A stretch of 64,000 nt of DNA. Origin: a virus. The DNA is taken from positions 27,830 to 91,829 of the IMG/VR virus record IMGVR_UViG_3300012205_000277; one strand, given 5' to 3'. Of this stretch, positions 38,963 through 46,897 are shown piece by piece; within the stretch, counting starts at the first letter, position 1; every line of letters begins with the position of its first letter. The notes beneath the pieces are model-generated. The model was given only the letters and a program-made list of their open reading frames with translations. It had not been told where the DNA came from and made no database searches. Both the position numbers and the translations under genes were made by a program.

Positions 38963-39376
38963 TTATGCCGCCGCCCGGATTTGGATACTCACTTTGTCGG
39001 GAGTCAGATAGACGATGAAGTCCATGCCGGCGACAATCAGTTTCTCGGTCGATGGATTGATTGCCAGAGCCTCGGCAAAATCATCGCCGCCAACCGCCCG
39101 GCGGATTTTGTCATACTGCTCGCCGCGTGCATCTTGATCGTCCAGCTTGCTGGGAGGACCATATCCGGTTGCGTAGGCAATGAGCCCGGATTCCGATGGA
39201 GTTTGTTTCGTGACGGCGTTGGATATGAGATACACGCCATCGTCTTTGACAAGCAGCAGGCCCACGGGAACGTTCTTCTTCGAACCTACATAGGGGATCG
39301 AGCGTTCCGTCGCTTGCTTTGAATCGTCAATCAGCTTGCGTACTTCCGAGCCTTTGAATACCAGTTTCGTTTTCAT
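38963..39376 (-). CDS. DUF3085-like protein
   Basis: A 137-residue protein with VKDDGVYLISNA, YATGYGPPSKL and VGGDDFAEAL, the pattern of DUF3085 proteins carried by plasmids and phages. Leader GGGAGAAACCATG. Function unknown. Confidence 0.65.
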   Translation of the reverse strand: MKTKLVFKGSEVRKLIDDSKQATERSIPYVGSKKNVPVGLLLVKDDGVYLISNAVTKQTPSESGLIAYATGYGPPSKLDDQDARGEQYDKIRRAVGGDDFAEALAINPSTEKLIVAGMDFIVYLTPDKVSIQIRAAA

Positions 39377-39666
39377 GGTTTCTCCCTTTGCTCAAGTTGA
39401 ATTTGTAAAGCTGTCAGGTTCCGGCCATAGATCCAGAAAGTTTGAACGGCTGCTTGACCACGGACTCGCGCGCGAATGGCATGGTCGAAGAGTTGATATT
39501 TGACGTGAATCTGCCCTGGTGGGCACGGTTCGATGATGCCGATCGCGATTTTGGTGATCGCTGGCAGCGTCTTCCAGAAGATCAAATAAGAACGCGCCGC
39601 TTCGATATAGGTTTGGTGGCTGCCGGAAAATTTGACGCCGCGCAGCACACCTTTTGTTTTCGTCAT
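39373..39666 (-). CDS. DUF2103-like protein
   Basis: A 97-residue protein. SGSHQTYIEAARSYLIFW and ITKIAIGIIEPC resemble the predicted metal-binding DUF2103 family. ATGA overlap with the DUF3085-like gene. Function unknown. Confidence 0.55.
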   Translation of the reverse strand: MTKTKGVLRGVKFSGSHQTYIEAARSYLIFWKTLPAITKIAIGIIEPCPPGQIHVKYQLFDHAIRARVRGQAAVQTFWIYGRNLTALQIQLEQREKP

Positions 39667-39675
39667 TGGCGTTTC

Positions 39676-40401
39676 TCAGGCAGCGTCGCTTTTGATTTCC
39701 GGCTGTGGCAACGAACGCTTGTAGTTCTCCAAGTGCCCGTTGGCCATATGGCGGTACTGATAGGCTTGAATGAGATACCAGCAGGCTTCGTAGGCGTCGC
39801 GTAATTTCTGCGCGTCTTGATTGTCTTTCGACCACTTGAGGAAAATGCCCGGCAACTGCATATAACCGCGGTTGTCGCCCTCATGCACCCAATCGCGAAT
39901 GGCCGAGGCATAGCAGTATTTCTCGATGCCATCGGAATACTCGCGGACCAAGATGCGGAAGATCGCTTCCGGAGAACCGTCATAGACATCGGTGATTTCC
40001 TGATACCGCTTGTCGTGCCGCTTTTCCGGCGAGGAGGAAATTTTCTGTTCCGTCACGGAAAAGTAGCGAGGTTTTGACCAGGACTTATCATCCTTCGGCG
40101 CTTTCCATAGGATGGATGCGGCAAACTCGATTGATTTGTTGCTTGGCCTGTTCGCCAAGCTGTACTTAACCTGATCGAGCAGTTCTTCATCGGTTTGTAG
40201 CACCACGGCGAGCGAGGCCAAATAATCTGTGATCTGTTCAGAAGTCGCAGCCCAATCGCCCGAATGCTGGCACAAGCCGTCGCCATAGGTCTGGAACACC
40301 CGGAAATGGTCATGTATGGGTGCCTTCGTATCGAAAGCCTGCGAATCGAAGGCGTAGCCTAGTTCTTTTGGATTGCCTAGAGACAAGAATTTGCGGTACA
40401 T
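39676..40401 (-). CDS. Hypothetical protein
   Basis: A 241-residue soluble protein (MYRKFLSLGNPKELGYAFD...), mostly helical, Trp- and Tyr-rich in the C-terminal half (WYLIQAYQYRHMANGHLEN). Leader AAAGGGAGAAATAAAATG. No domain recognised. Confidence 0.65.
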   Translation of the reverse strand: MYRKFLSLGNPKELGYAFDSQAFDTKAPIHDHFRVFQTYGDGLCQHSGDWAATSEQITDYLASLAVVLQTDEELLDQVKYSLANRPSNKSIEFAASILWKAPKDDKSWSKPRYFSVTEQKISSSPEKRHDKRYQEITDVYDGSPEAIFRILVREYSDGIEKYCYASAIRDWVHEGDNRGYMQLPGIFLKWSKDNQDAQKLRDAYEACWYLIQAYQYRHMANGHLENYKRSLPQPEIKSDAA

Positions 40402-40402
40402 T

Positions 40403-40726
40403 TTATTTCTCCCTTTTGTGATGCGCTAAAAATTCTGCGTTGCTCGAAAAGCAAGTGACTTTATCGGCCGGAAGGCGAAAGCTTCCGGGGTCACGCGGCA
40501 CCTTGCAAACATTCGCCCGAAAAATGGCGAAGCCTGCGCAGAGTTTGTCGGTTGCATGGCATTCGCATATACCCTCACCGTGAGCGAGAGCCAGCCAATC
40601 TTCGGCAGACACTTGGCCGAGCCACCCGGGAAGAGAAACTCTCGCCCAGGGACAATCCGAGCAAGGCTTTGTATGCTGGATGCGGGTCTTCACCGCGTCG
40701 TGATAGGTCAATAGGCGTTTCATCAT
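40403..40726 (-). CDS. DUF6283-like protein
   Basis: A 107-residue protein with PCSDCPWARVSLPGWLG, CECHATDKLCAGFAIF, matching the Cys/His layout of DUF6283 proteins of phages and actinobacteria. Probably zinc-binding. Start 40726 overlaps the upstream stop. Confidence 0.65.
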   Translation of the reverse strand: MMKRLLTYHDAVKTRIQHTKPCSDCPWARVSLPGWLGQVSAEDWLALAHGEGICECHATDKLCAGFAIFRANVCKVPRDPGSFRLPADKVTCFSSNAEFLAHHKREK

Positions 40727-41235
40727 TAGACCTTTGGCCAGGGCATGGACTTTGGACGATAGAAACTGTGGGGAACGTAGGGGGTGTGCATGTATTTTAA
40801 TGCACGGTCTTCCAATTCGTTCCACACTTTCTCGATGTCACCCACGGACTCGAAAATGTCTAGCGGATTTTCGGGATCGTCGCTCTGCAAAAACAAACGA
40901 GGGCCATCCTCAACAGTGAGAATAGACCCCCCAAAGATGGGTTGGGTTTTGCCGCTGGACGATAGGAACACTTTCGAATTGTCTTGAGCGTCAGCAATGG
41001 AATAAACGACGGGGCCGTCCTTCAACCAAAAGGTGAAGACGGGCCATGCCGCGTCAGGGCCGAACCCTCGGATTTGGTACGACGGTCCAAGGAATCCAAA
41101 GCTGCCTTCTTCGATTAAGAGGGCATGAATGTCCAAGCGAATCGCTGGAATGTCCAGGAGTTGGGCAAAGGCGATGTTCGTAAATAGCGTGTACTTTGCC
41201 TTGCTGGCTATTTCCTGAACCGTTTCATCGTTCAT
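40726..41235 (-). CDS. SMI1/KNR4-type-like hypothetical protein
   Basis: A 169-residue alpha/beta protein. DSPENPLD-like segment (DDPENPLDIFESVGDIEKVW) and LFLQSDDP recall SMI1/KNR4-superfamily proteins often linked to immunity, but the match is weak. Leader GGGAGGAACGAATG. Function unknown. Confidence 0.45.
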   Translation of the reverse strand: MNDETVQEIASKAKYTLFTNIAFAQLLDIPAIRLDIHALLIEEGSFGFLGPSYQIRGFGPDAAWPVFTFWLKDGPVVYSIADAQDNSKVFLSSSGKTQPIFGGSILTVEDGPRLFLQSDDPENPLDIFESVGDIEKVWNELEDRALKYMHTPYVPHSFYRPKSMPWPKV

Positions 41236-41247
41236 TCGTTCCTCCCT

Positions 41248-41430
41248 TTACTGTTTTGCAGGGACAGTTCCCTTTTTGATCAAGTCCTCGACGACCGATT
41301 CGCGGATTCGGACGCACCCTCCGATGCGTACAAATTCAATCTTGTGCTGCCAAACCCACGCACGGATGGTTGGCAGGGCAATCGATAATCGCTTGGCGAC
41401 GATATGCAACGGAAGCAATGTGTCCGGCAT
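41248..41430 (-). CDS. Excisionase-type helix-turn-helix protein
   Basis: A 60-residue protein with LHIVAKRLSIALPTIRAWVW, then RIGGCVRIRESVVED, the layout of MerR/excisionase-like (helix_turn_helix_17) domains. Probably a DNA-binding regulator. Start overlaps the upstream stop. Confidence 0.7.
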   Translation of the reverse strand: MPDTLLPLHIVAKRLSIALPTIRAWVWQHKIEFVRIGGCVRIRESVVEDLIKKGTVPAKQ

Positions 41431-41431
41431 A

Positions 41432-41659
41432 TCACCACTCCTGGGCCGGCGCATCTTCGTCCAGATGCAAACGGTTGTACCTGTCTAGGTGCGCCCACAT
41501 ATACCGCTTCATGCTTGAGCCGACGCGCCGGACCAGTTCTTCCCATGCATCGAATTGTTGAAGTATCGTGTGGTCTTTGTCATAGATCAGCGCTTGAGAA
41601 ACAGCCATTGTGGTCGTGCAACTGATTTGCACTTTGACGATGAAGCGCTTAGGCGGCAT
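41432..41659 (-). CDS. Hypothetical protein
   Basis: A 75-residue protein (MPPKRFIVKVQISCTTTMA...), beta N-terminus with helical C-terminus. Overlaps the upstream gene by 11 bases. Function unknown. Confidence 0.6.
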   Translation of the reverse strand: MPPKRFIVKVQISCTTTMAVSQALIYDKDHTILQQFDAWEELVRRVGSSMKRYMWAHLDRYNRLHLDEDAPAQEW

Positions 41660-41918
41660 TGTGGTCCTTTCTCAGAATCTCTTGCAGATATTTATCCACA
41701 GTGAACCAGAGGATGCCGCCGCGATGCTTCACGCTGTAGATGGCGCACGGTCCGCACATGAAATAGGCCCGCGGATCATCGCCTTTGATCACAGCAATGG
41801 CAGGGTTGCCGCAACGAAGATACGCAAACCGTAGTTCTGGCTCATTGCGCATTCCTTCGCAAGGCTGCGCTCCTACCAATTCGGTGAGAAAGGCGATCGT
41901 GATTGTCTCTGATTCCAT
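41649..41918 (-). CDS. Hypothetical protein
   Basis: An 89-residue alpha/beta protein (MESETITIAFLTELVGAQP...) with CGNPAIAV and CGPCAIYSVKH, perhaps a zinc site. Start 41918 follows AAAGGAGATGCA. Downstream of Ku. Confidence 0.6.
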   Translation of the reverse strand: MESETITIAFLTELVGAQPCEGMRNEPELRFAYLRCGNPAIAVIKGDDPRAYFMCGPCAIYSVKHRGGILWFTVDKYLQEILRKDHNAA

Positions 41919-41951
41919 TGCATCTCCTTTGTGAGCCTTGCGGCCCAAGAA

Positions 41952-42785
41952 TTAAGCTGCTTTCTTGGATTTCTTTTTGCCTTTCGGAGCATCGTCCTCT
42001 TTTTCGGCGGCCTTGCGCCTCGGATTTTTCAAGCTGGCTTCGAGCGCAGCGGAAATGTCCACGGTTGCCGCCCGTGTCGGCATATTGATCGGTGCTGGCG
42101 CGGCGACCTTGCTATCCAGCTTCGAAGCAATCAACGTGTTCAGCCGTTGCAGGTAGCCATCTTCGTATTGCGATGGATTGAAGTCCGCAGCCAGGCTTTC
42201 GACGAGTTGCTTCGCTAGCTTTGTCTCCGCTGCGCTGAGGGCGATTGGTTGCAGGTTCTCAAATTCGGAAACCTGGGCGATTTCATTCGGATACCAAAGA
42301 TAATTCAAAACAAGGCCGTGACCTTTCGGGCGAAGAATCGCCACATGCTCGCGCGATGATTTCGTCAACTGCACGACAGCCACACGGCCGGTTTCCATCA
42401 GCGTCTTGGTCAAGAGGCCGTATGCTTTTCGGCCCGCATCATCCGGCAAAACATAAAATGATTCGGCCAGATAAAGTGGGTCCACGTCTTTCCATTCGAC
42501 GCATTCGCTGATCTCCATCACCTTTTCGGTAGTCGGCGTGATGCTTTCCATTTCTTCGTCCGTCAGTTTGACAATCCCACTGCCGGAATCATATCCGCGG
42601 TATGTTTCTGTCGGTTCAAGCATTACCGAACAACTGGGACACCACTTGGGCATTTTGATTCGACCATTGCAGGCGGTGTGAAAAGTATTCAGTTCAAGTT
42701 TTTTGTCGCGCGCGCCGACATTCAAATAAACCGGAATCGAGAGCAGACCAAAATTCAGAAAACCTTTCCAAACTTTTGTACTCAT
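41952..42785 (-). CDS. ku: Ku protein (DNA end binding)
   Basis: A 277-residue prokaryotic Ku. Hallmarks: WKGFLNFGLLSIPVYLN at the N-terminus, CNGRIKMPKWCPSC, YRGYDSGSGIVKLTDEE, DVDPLYLAESFYVLPDD and the RPKGHGLVLNYLWYPNE segment of the ring core. A lysine-rich C-terminal tail (GKKKSKKAA) follows, as in bacterial Ku proteins. Homodimeric Ku rings bind double-strand ends and recruit a ligase. A WGR ligase lies 6.5 kb upstream in transcription order. Leader AAGGGAGAAACAAAATG. Confidence 0.9.
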   Translation of the reverse strand: MSTKVWKGFLNFGLLSIPVYLNVGARDKKLELNTFHTACNGRIKMPKWCPSCSVMLEPTETYRGYDSGSGIVKLTDEEMESITPTTEKVMEISECVEWKDVDPLYLAESFYVLPDDAGRKAYGLLTKTLMETGRVAVVQLTKSSREHVAILRPKGHGLVLNYLWYPNEIAQVSEFENLQPIALSAAETKLAKQLVESLAADFNPSQYEDGYLQRLNTLIASKLDSKVAAPAPINMPTRAATVDISAALEASLKNPRRKAAEKEDDAPKGKKKSKKAA

Positions 42786-42810
42786 TTTGTTTCTCCCTTG
42801 TAAAGAATTT

Positions 42811-42853
42811 GGGCGGACTTTTCGGCGTCCGCCCTAGCCGTTCCTGCGCTGCC
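42811..42853 (-). promoter_or_regulatory. Leader with motif and stem-loop before ku
   Basis: Motif GGCAGCGCAGGAACGGC (42853-42837) followed by a perfect stem GGGCGGAC/GTCCGCCC (42834-42811), AAATTC and the ribosome site. Same order as in front of the genes at 46511 and 34202. Confidence 0.6.
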
Positions 42854-42882
42854 ATTCCTTACCCCATCGAATCGGGCCCGGT

Positions 42883-43218
42883 CTAAACGCTCCGTGCCTG
42901 CCGCGCCTGTGTTTCAACTTCGCTATACAGCTTTTTTGCTACTTCTGGCTTTTCCTGAATCGCCATAACTGCGGACCGGATCGCGGCCACTTGTTCTGGC
43001 GTCCAAGTGAGCTGAAACTTCCGGTGAATCTGCAAGTCTCCGGCATCAGTCAGAAATGCAAAAGCGCACCACTTGCCCTTTCGCAATTTGTAATACACGA
43101 GCCGCTTGCCAAACATTCCTTTATCTACTTCTCCCAAATCCCCGACGACGGTTTTCAGCCAAAGCAGCCGATAGATATCGGGTCCGCAGGGTACGGCGTA
43201 ATAACCATCAGGCAACAC
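42883..43218 (-). CDS. Hypothetical protein
   Basis: A 111-residue protein (MLPDGYYAVPCGPDIYRLL...) with a beta-rich first 75 residues and a helical end. First gene after the promoter at 43240. A conserved small phage family (ATYRLLWL-type starts) is possible; function unknown. Confidence 0.6.
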   Translation of the reverse strand: MLPDGYYAVPCGPDIYRLLWLKTVVGDLGEVDKGMFGKRLVYYKLRKGKWCAFAFLTDAGDLQIHRKFQLTWTPEQVAAIRSAVMAIQEKPEVAKKLYSEVETQARQARSV

Positions 43219-43239
43219 GATGGCTCCTTTTCCTTTAGG

Positions 43240-43268
43240 ATTGTATCTTAGGGTCTACGAATAAGCAA
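43240..43268 (-). promoter_or_regulatory. Sigma-70-type promoter (minus strand)
   Basis: TTGCTT (43268-43263), 17-base spacer with TAGACCCTAAG, TACAAT (43245-43240), upstream of the gene at 43218 and, in the same run, of ku. Confidence 0.65.
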
Positions 43269-43270
43269 GG

Positions 43271-44362
43271 TTAATCTTCGAGGCGGATGGAGCGATGCGG
43301 CTTGTCGGTGACCATGCCGCTTAGTAGAGTTTGAATAGTTTCAAACCCGTGCCGGACGTAGTCGCGAACGGTTTTGTCCGTACGGAGCATGTCGGCATCT
43401 GCTGTCTTGATTAAGCCCTTGGCCTTGTCGACCAGGACTTTCATTGCCGTATCATTCGTGATGTTTCGCGAATCGAAAGTCTGCAAAAATTCCTGCAGCT
43501 TGTTGGTTGAATCGTCGCGAATGATTTTCTTCTTGCCACTTTCGTCCGGTTCCAATCGAGTGACCAAATGATCGACCATTTCCGATAACTGCGTACGAAG
43601 CAGTTGCTTGATGGTTTCGCGGGTTTCGGCCCAAGCGGCCTCGGCCTTGGCGCGTTCTTCTTCGTAGACTTCCTTGCTGACCGCTTCGAGATTCTTCGCG
43701 CTGTCCACATAGACGAAGCGCCAGGTCAGCTTGAATGCTGCGCGCAGTTCTTTGCCGGTTGGGTAATCGTCCTCGTTGAAGAAGTTTTTGACTTCATTGC
43801 CGACTTTCACTTTCGACAGCCGGGCCTTGGCTTCGGAAATGTAGGTGTTGAGTTTCTTGACCATGCTCTCAACCAGCGGTTCGAGATCCTTCTCACCCTG
43901 TTTCAGCCGAGCATTCACTTCCTCGACGAAATCCAGCGGAAGAAGGTAGACGCCTTTTTTGATCATGGAGGGCAGCGCCCGGCTCTCGACAAAGCGCCGG
44001 TGCTCTCCATAAAGCGAAGTAATCTTTTCCAGTTCTTCGGCATCGAGGAGTTTCTTGGTGGTGTTGAACCAGTTGTCGTCCTTTGCGTTCGGTGCCGAGG
44101 CGACCTGGAATTCATCGGATTGCACTTTGCGGCGGTTGCCGATGCCGTTGAAAGTCAAAACCAAAACGACGGTTTTCAACATCATTTCGCCGGCCGATAC
44201 CGACTTGTCCTGCTTTGGCAATACGATTTTTTTGTGCGGCTCCATCTTCGGTCGGGGCCTTGGTTTCGGTTTTACTATGCCGCGTCGCGCTCGAATTGTG
44301 TCCCACGCTTTCAATGCCGCTAAACGTCGCATGGACTTCTGCGCTGCTGTTGCTGCTTTCAT
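43271..44362 (-). CDS. DUF3150-like protein
   Basis: A 363-residue soluble, charged protein. After a basic N-terminus, MMLKTVVLVLTFNGIGNRRK (about 60-79) and a long helical middle recall DUF3150 proteins found beside MoxR/CobS-like AAA+ ATPases on plasmids and phages. An AAA+ gene lies 3 kb away. Leader AAAAAAAGGGAGAAACAAAATG. Function unknown. Confidence 0.55.
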   Translation of the reverse strand: MKAATAAQKSMRRLAALKAWDTIRARRGIVKPKPRPRPKMEPHKKIVLPKQDKSVSAGEMMLKTVVLVLTFNGIGNRRKVQSDEFQVASAPNAKDDNWFNTTKKLLDAEELEKITSLYGEHRRFVESRALPSMIKKGVYLLPLDFVEEVNARLKQGEKDLEPLVESMVKKLNTYISEAKARLSKVKVGNEVKNFFNEDDYPTGKELRAAFKLTWRFVYVDSAKNLEAVSKEVYEEERAKAEAAWAETRETIKQLLRTQLSEMVDHLVTRLEPDESGKKKIIRDDSTNKLQEFLQTFDSRNITNDTAMKVLVDKAKGLIKTADADMLRTDKTVRDYVRHGFETIQTLLSGMVTDKPHRSIRLED

Positions 44363-44406
44363 TTTGTTTCTCCCTTTTTTTTGTTGTTTGGAATTCGGAC
44401 CAGGAA

Positions 44407-44811
44407 TTACGCTTCTCTTGGGACTTCGCCGACGCCTACTTCAGTGACGCGTTTGCATGGCCAGCAGATCCAGAACATGACCAAATGGACTTTGGTCAGG
44501 CTGTTCTCGCAGAGAAGATCAAGATAGCCGTTGCAGATTCCACAGTGGGATTTTTCTGTGGTTTGAATCGTGAATTTCCTGCTTTGCGGCGTAGTTCGAA
44601 GTATTTCTTGCCCCGGCAAATCGGGCATTTCGCCATCTGCTATCCAGGTAAGTCGGCCTTTCTGTTTACGGGGAGTGTGAACTACGCCTTTCCACCCAGG
44701 TACATGCCCTTCGGTTTGCCGTTCGATCAACTGAACCGTTTGCGTGATCGGCAGATCGTAACAATTCAGCCGGTTGACCGTCACAATGTCGCCGGCTTTG
44801 AATTCGATCAT
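44407..44811 (-). CDS. Hypothetical zinc-site protein
   Basis: A 134-residue protein (MIEFKAGDIVTVNRLNCYD...). The N-terminal part looks like a small beta barrel; the C-terminal part has CGICNGYLDLLC and CWPCKRVTE, a zinc ribbon. Start 44811 overlaps the upstream stop (TGATG). Confidence 0.6.
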   Translation of the reverse strand: MIEFKAGDIVTVNRLNCYDLPITQTVQLIERQTEGHVPGWKGVVHTPRKQKGRLTWIADGEMPDLPGQEILRTTPQSRKFTIQTTEKSHCGICNGYLDLLCENSLTKVHLVMFWICWPCKRVTEVGVGEVPREA

Positions 44812-45038
44812 CAGGTCCTCCATTCGATTCGTCCGACGCCAACTGCGCCTTTCCGTACATGGCGCTTGAAATATCGTTTGGCGGCGGCCTCCACTTGAGA
44901 TCTGCTCCAGAAGAATTCTGTTATTCCGTTTGGAAATATCACAATCCAACTGTTGGATAGCTTGTGATATTCGGCAACTACTTTGCCCTGTTCGTGAACG
45001 GCAGCCTTGATGCCGCCGACGGTGATCGATTGGTGCAC
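44811..45038 (-). CDS. Hypothetical protein
   Basis: A 75-residue protein starting with GTG (AAAGGAG site), beta-rich N-terminus and helical basic C-terminus (VEAAAKRYFKRHVRKG). Overlaps the end of the HNH gene by 61 bases. Function unknown. Confidence 0.55.
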   Translation of the reverse strand: MHQSITVGGIKAAVHEQGKVVAEYHKLSNSWIVIFPNGITEFFWSRSQVEAAAKRYFKRHVRKGAVGVGRIEWRT

Positions 45039-45658
45039 TTAGTCTCCTTTCGATATTGCTTGCGTGGCACTGATAGATAGACCACTTTATCGACGATGGC
45101 GTTTTGCCAGTTTGGAGCACAATAAATATTGAAGTCTCCGTGAATGTTTATTGCGTTCCGAATTTCGATGATAAGCTGCGATGCTTTCATCGGAATACGG
45201 CGGGAACGTCGTTGATTTAGGGTCTGTTCAAATTGCGTCGCCCAGCGACAATTGCCAGGTTCATAATCACCATTAGTATTTGGATAGCGGTCTAGTGAGT
45301 ATTTAGAAGAAGGTTTCGGCCCCATGTCAGCAAGAAAATTTGCGAAGGAATTCAACCATCGTTCGCAGATTTTTATGCCGCCATAGTTACTGAATTTTTC
45401 AGTATGGGCTCTATAGTAGCAACGGTCCTTCATGCACGCCCAAGCTCTATATTCCGGGCTAAATACACGGCCAATTGTATGGCCATGGGTTTTGTGACCA
45501 CCCAAATGACCGGTTATAAATCGGCGTGGCTGTCCCTTAACGACGCCAGGTCGTGATGGACGGGTTTTAATATAAGGTAGTGTATATTGTCCACAACCAC
45601 ATTCGCATTTGCGATTCTTAAGCAAAGAGATGATCCGAGAGCCAGCGATATTCTTCAT
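44978..45658 (-). CDS. HNH-type homing endonuclease, apparently fused to a resident gene
   Basis: A 226-residue frame. Residues 1-150 are a free-standing phage endonuclease: CECGCGQYTLPYIK zinc motif, CYYRAHTEKFSNYGGIKICE, FANFLADMG, and NTNGDYEPGNCRWAT. Residues 157-215 (MKASQLIIEIRNAINIHGDF) look like a separate small phage protein family with its own possible start at 45190. The join suggests insertion of the endonuclease in front of a resident gene with loss of its own stop. Confidence 0.65.
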   Translation of the reverse strand: MKNIAGSRIISLLKNRKCECGCGQYTLPYIKTRPSRPGVVKGQPRRFITGHLGGHKTHGHTIGRVFSPEYRAWACMKDRCYYRAHTEKFSNYGGIKICERWLNSFANFLADMGPKPSSKYSLDRYPNTNGDYEPGNCRWATQFEQTLNQRRSRRIPMKASQLIIEIRNAINIHGDFNIYCAPNWQNAIVDKVVYLSVPRKQYRKETKCTNRSPSAASRLPFTNRAK

Positions 45659-45887
45659 CCAGTGCCATCGTTCTGGACGGGAATGGCCCTAGAATTTTGT
45701 TTGGAATATTTAAGTGCGAGCATATGGGCGCCATATCTGCGGTCCAGCCACCGCTAGGGTGCGGTTCCACGAAACTCGCGCGGCGGATCGTGACATGGCC
45801 CTGGCCGAGTAGGTCGACCAGGGCATCGTCATAAATCATCCGCATGGTTCCGTCGGGCGATACATCGATTGTGAATGTATTTTGCAT
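45618..45887 (-). CDS. Conserved phage protein
   Basis: An 89-residue protein with TFTIDVSPDGTMRMIYDDAL and GHVTIRRASFVEP, a pattern seen repeatedly in phage accessory regions. Shares the DVxPDG start with the DUF2997 gene next to it. Function unknown. Confidence 0.65.
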   Translation of the reverse strand: MQNTFTIDVSPDGTMRMIYDDALVDLLGQGHVTIRRASFVEPHPSGGWTADMAPICSHLNIPNKILGPFPSRTMALDEEYRWLSDHLFA

Positions 45888-45888
45888 G

Positions 45889-46074
45889 TCAGCCTCGGGC
45901 CTTGGCCTGGACTGGTTCCGTCAAATGCATTTCAGGGCTGTCCACATCTTTCGTGACAATCCCGAGTGCTTCTTCGAGCGGTTTTGTCGCGGCTTTGCAT
46001 GCTTTCCCACGAAAACCTTTCGTGGTGATTTTGACGCTGCCATCCGGTGCCACATCAATCAGTATTTCTTCCAT
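45889..46074 (-). CDS. DUF2997-family protein
   Basis: A 61-residue protein: MEEILIDVAPDGSVKITTKG, FRGKACKAATKPLEEALG. DUF2997 proteins commonly sit beside DUF1257 (Ycf35) genes, as here (46122). Leader AAGGGAGAAAACGCAATG. Probable partner of the Ycf46-like ATPase; role unknown. Confidence 0.75.
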   Translation of the reverse strand: MEEILIDVAPDGSVKITTKGFRGKACKAATKPLEEALGIVTKDVDSPEMHLTEPVQAKARG

Positions 46075-46121
46075 TGCGTTTTCTCCCTTCGAATTTTTGG
46101 AATCGATCGTGACCTGGCACA

Positions 46122-46511
46122 TCAACGGGAACAACGAAGTTGGACATGGCCATTGGCTTCGAGAACACGATGCATGCGGAAGCCACGCGGAATTTTCTTG
46201 GCAGCAACCTGCAAGGAATATTCTTGGCGTAAACGATTTGCGGTCGTGCCACCAATCGCATCCATCAAGCCATAACCGCCGCCAAAGCTGTCGGCACGCA
46301 AAGTCCAGCCGCGGCCTAGTGGATTCTTAATGACGCCGACTTCGTAACTGTGCGAATTGCCCTTGACGGCAATCGCATGTTCACAAGCTTCGGTGTAATA
46401 AGATTTGTGGGTTTTCTGATTCTCCCGAAACTCCAGGCCAAGTGGTTCGCACGATGCCTTCAAACATTCCAAATCCAAAATTTCAACTTTCAAGTCCGCT
46501 GTATGTGACAT
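46122..46511 (-). CDS. DUF1257 (Ycf35-like) protein
   Basis: A 129-residue protein matching Ycf35/DUF1257: start MSHTADLKVEILDLECLKAS, middle HAIAVKGNSHSYEVGVI, and ADSFGGGYGLMDAIGG with a C-terminal YSLQVAAKK. First gene after a promoter and leader hairpin. DUF1257, DUF2997 and a Ycf46-type AAA+ ATPase form a recurring set in cyanobacteria and some large phages. Confidence 0.75.
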   Translation of the reverse strand: MSHTADLKVEILDLECLKASCEPLGLEFRENQKTHKSYYTEACEHAIAVKGNSHSYEVGVIKNPLGRGWTLRADSFGGGYGLMDAIGGTTANRLRQEYSLQVAAKKIPRGFRMHRVLEANGHVQLRCSR

Positions 46512-46539
46512 CGATTCTCCTTTGTTTACGAATTTAAAA

Positions 46540-46559
46540 GGGCGAACCGAAGTCCGCCC
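46540..46559 (-). promoter_or_regulatory. Leader stem-loop with TTCG loop
   Basis: On the minus strand GGGCGGAC-TTCG-GTTCGCCC then TTTTAAATTCG and an AAAGGAG site. It lies between the promoter and ATG 46511, so it is a 5' leader element or attenuator rather than the end of the upstream gene. Confidence 0.6.
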
Positions 46560-46631
46560 TGTGCCCTGCCCTGTGACGCCCAGCCATAACGCACCCGTGC
46601 GCGCCTATGCTTGCCTAGCCCAGCCGACTGG

Positions 46632-46660
46632 ATTATACCCCGGATTAAGTTATAGGGCAA
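46632..46660 (-). promoter_or_regulatory. Sigma-70 promoter (minus strand)
   Basis: TTGCCC (46660-46655), 17-base spacer, TATAAT (46637-46632). Drives the DUF1257/DUF2997 group. Confidence 0.7.
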
Positions 46661-46662
46661 GT

Positions 46663-46896
46663 TTAATGAATTCCCCGGACTTGCTGTTCTAACGCTGCGT
46701 ATTGCTGATTGACCCAGGCCACCATCCTTTCAAATTGCGCCTTGTCGAGCAGCGCGGTTTGCGGGAAGCGCGAGCCGGGAATCCAGAATTCGACAACATC
46801 CGTATTGCCGGCATGGACCATGTGGATGATCAATTCCGTCACTGGTTCCCCGGGCATTTCGATGCCCCGGAATTTCGTCATTTTGTAAGAGAGCAT
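46663..46896 (-). CDS. Hypothetical protein
   Basis: A 77-residue protein (MLSYKMTKFRGIEMPGEPV...) with beta strands then a helix (AQFERMVAWVNQQYAALEQQ). Start 46896 lies directly after the SWIM gene stop. Function unknown. Confidence 0.6.
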   Translation of the reverse strand: MLSYKMTKFRGIEMPGEPVTELIIHMVHAGNTDVVEFWIPGSRFPQTALLDKAQFERMVAWVNQQYAALEQQVRGIH

Positions 46897-46897
46897 A

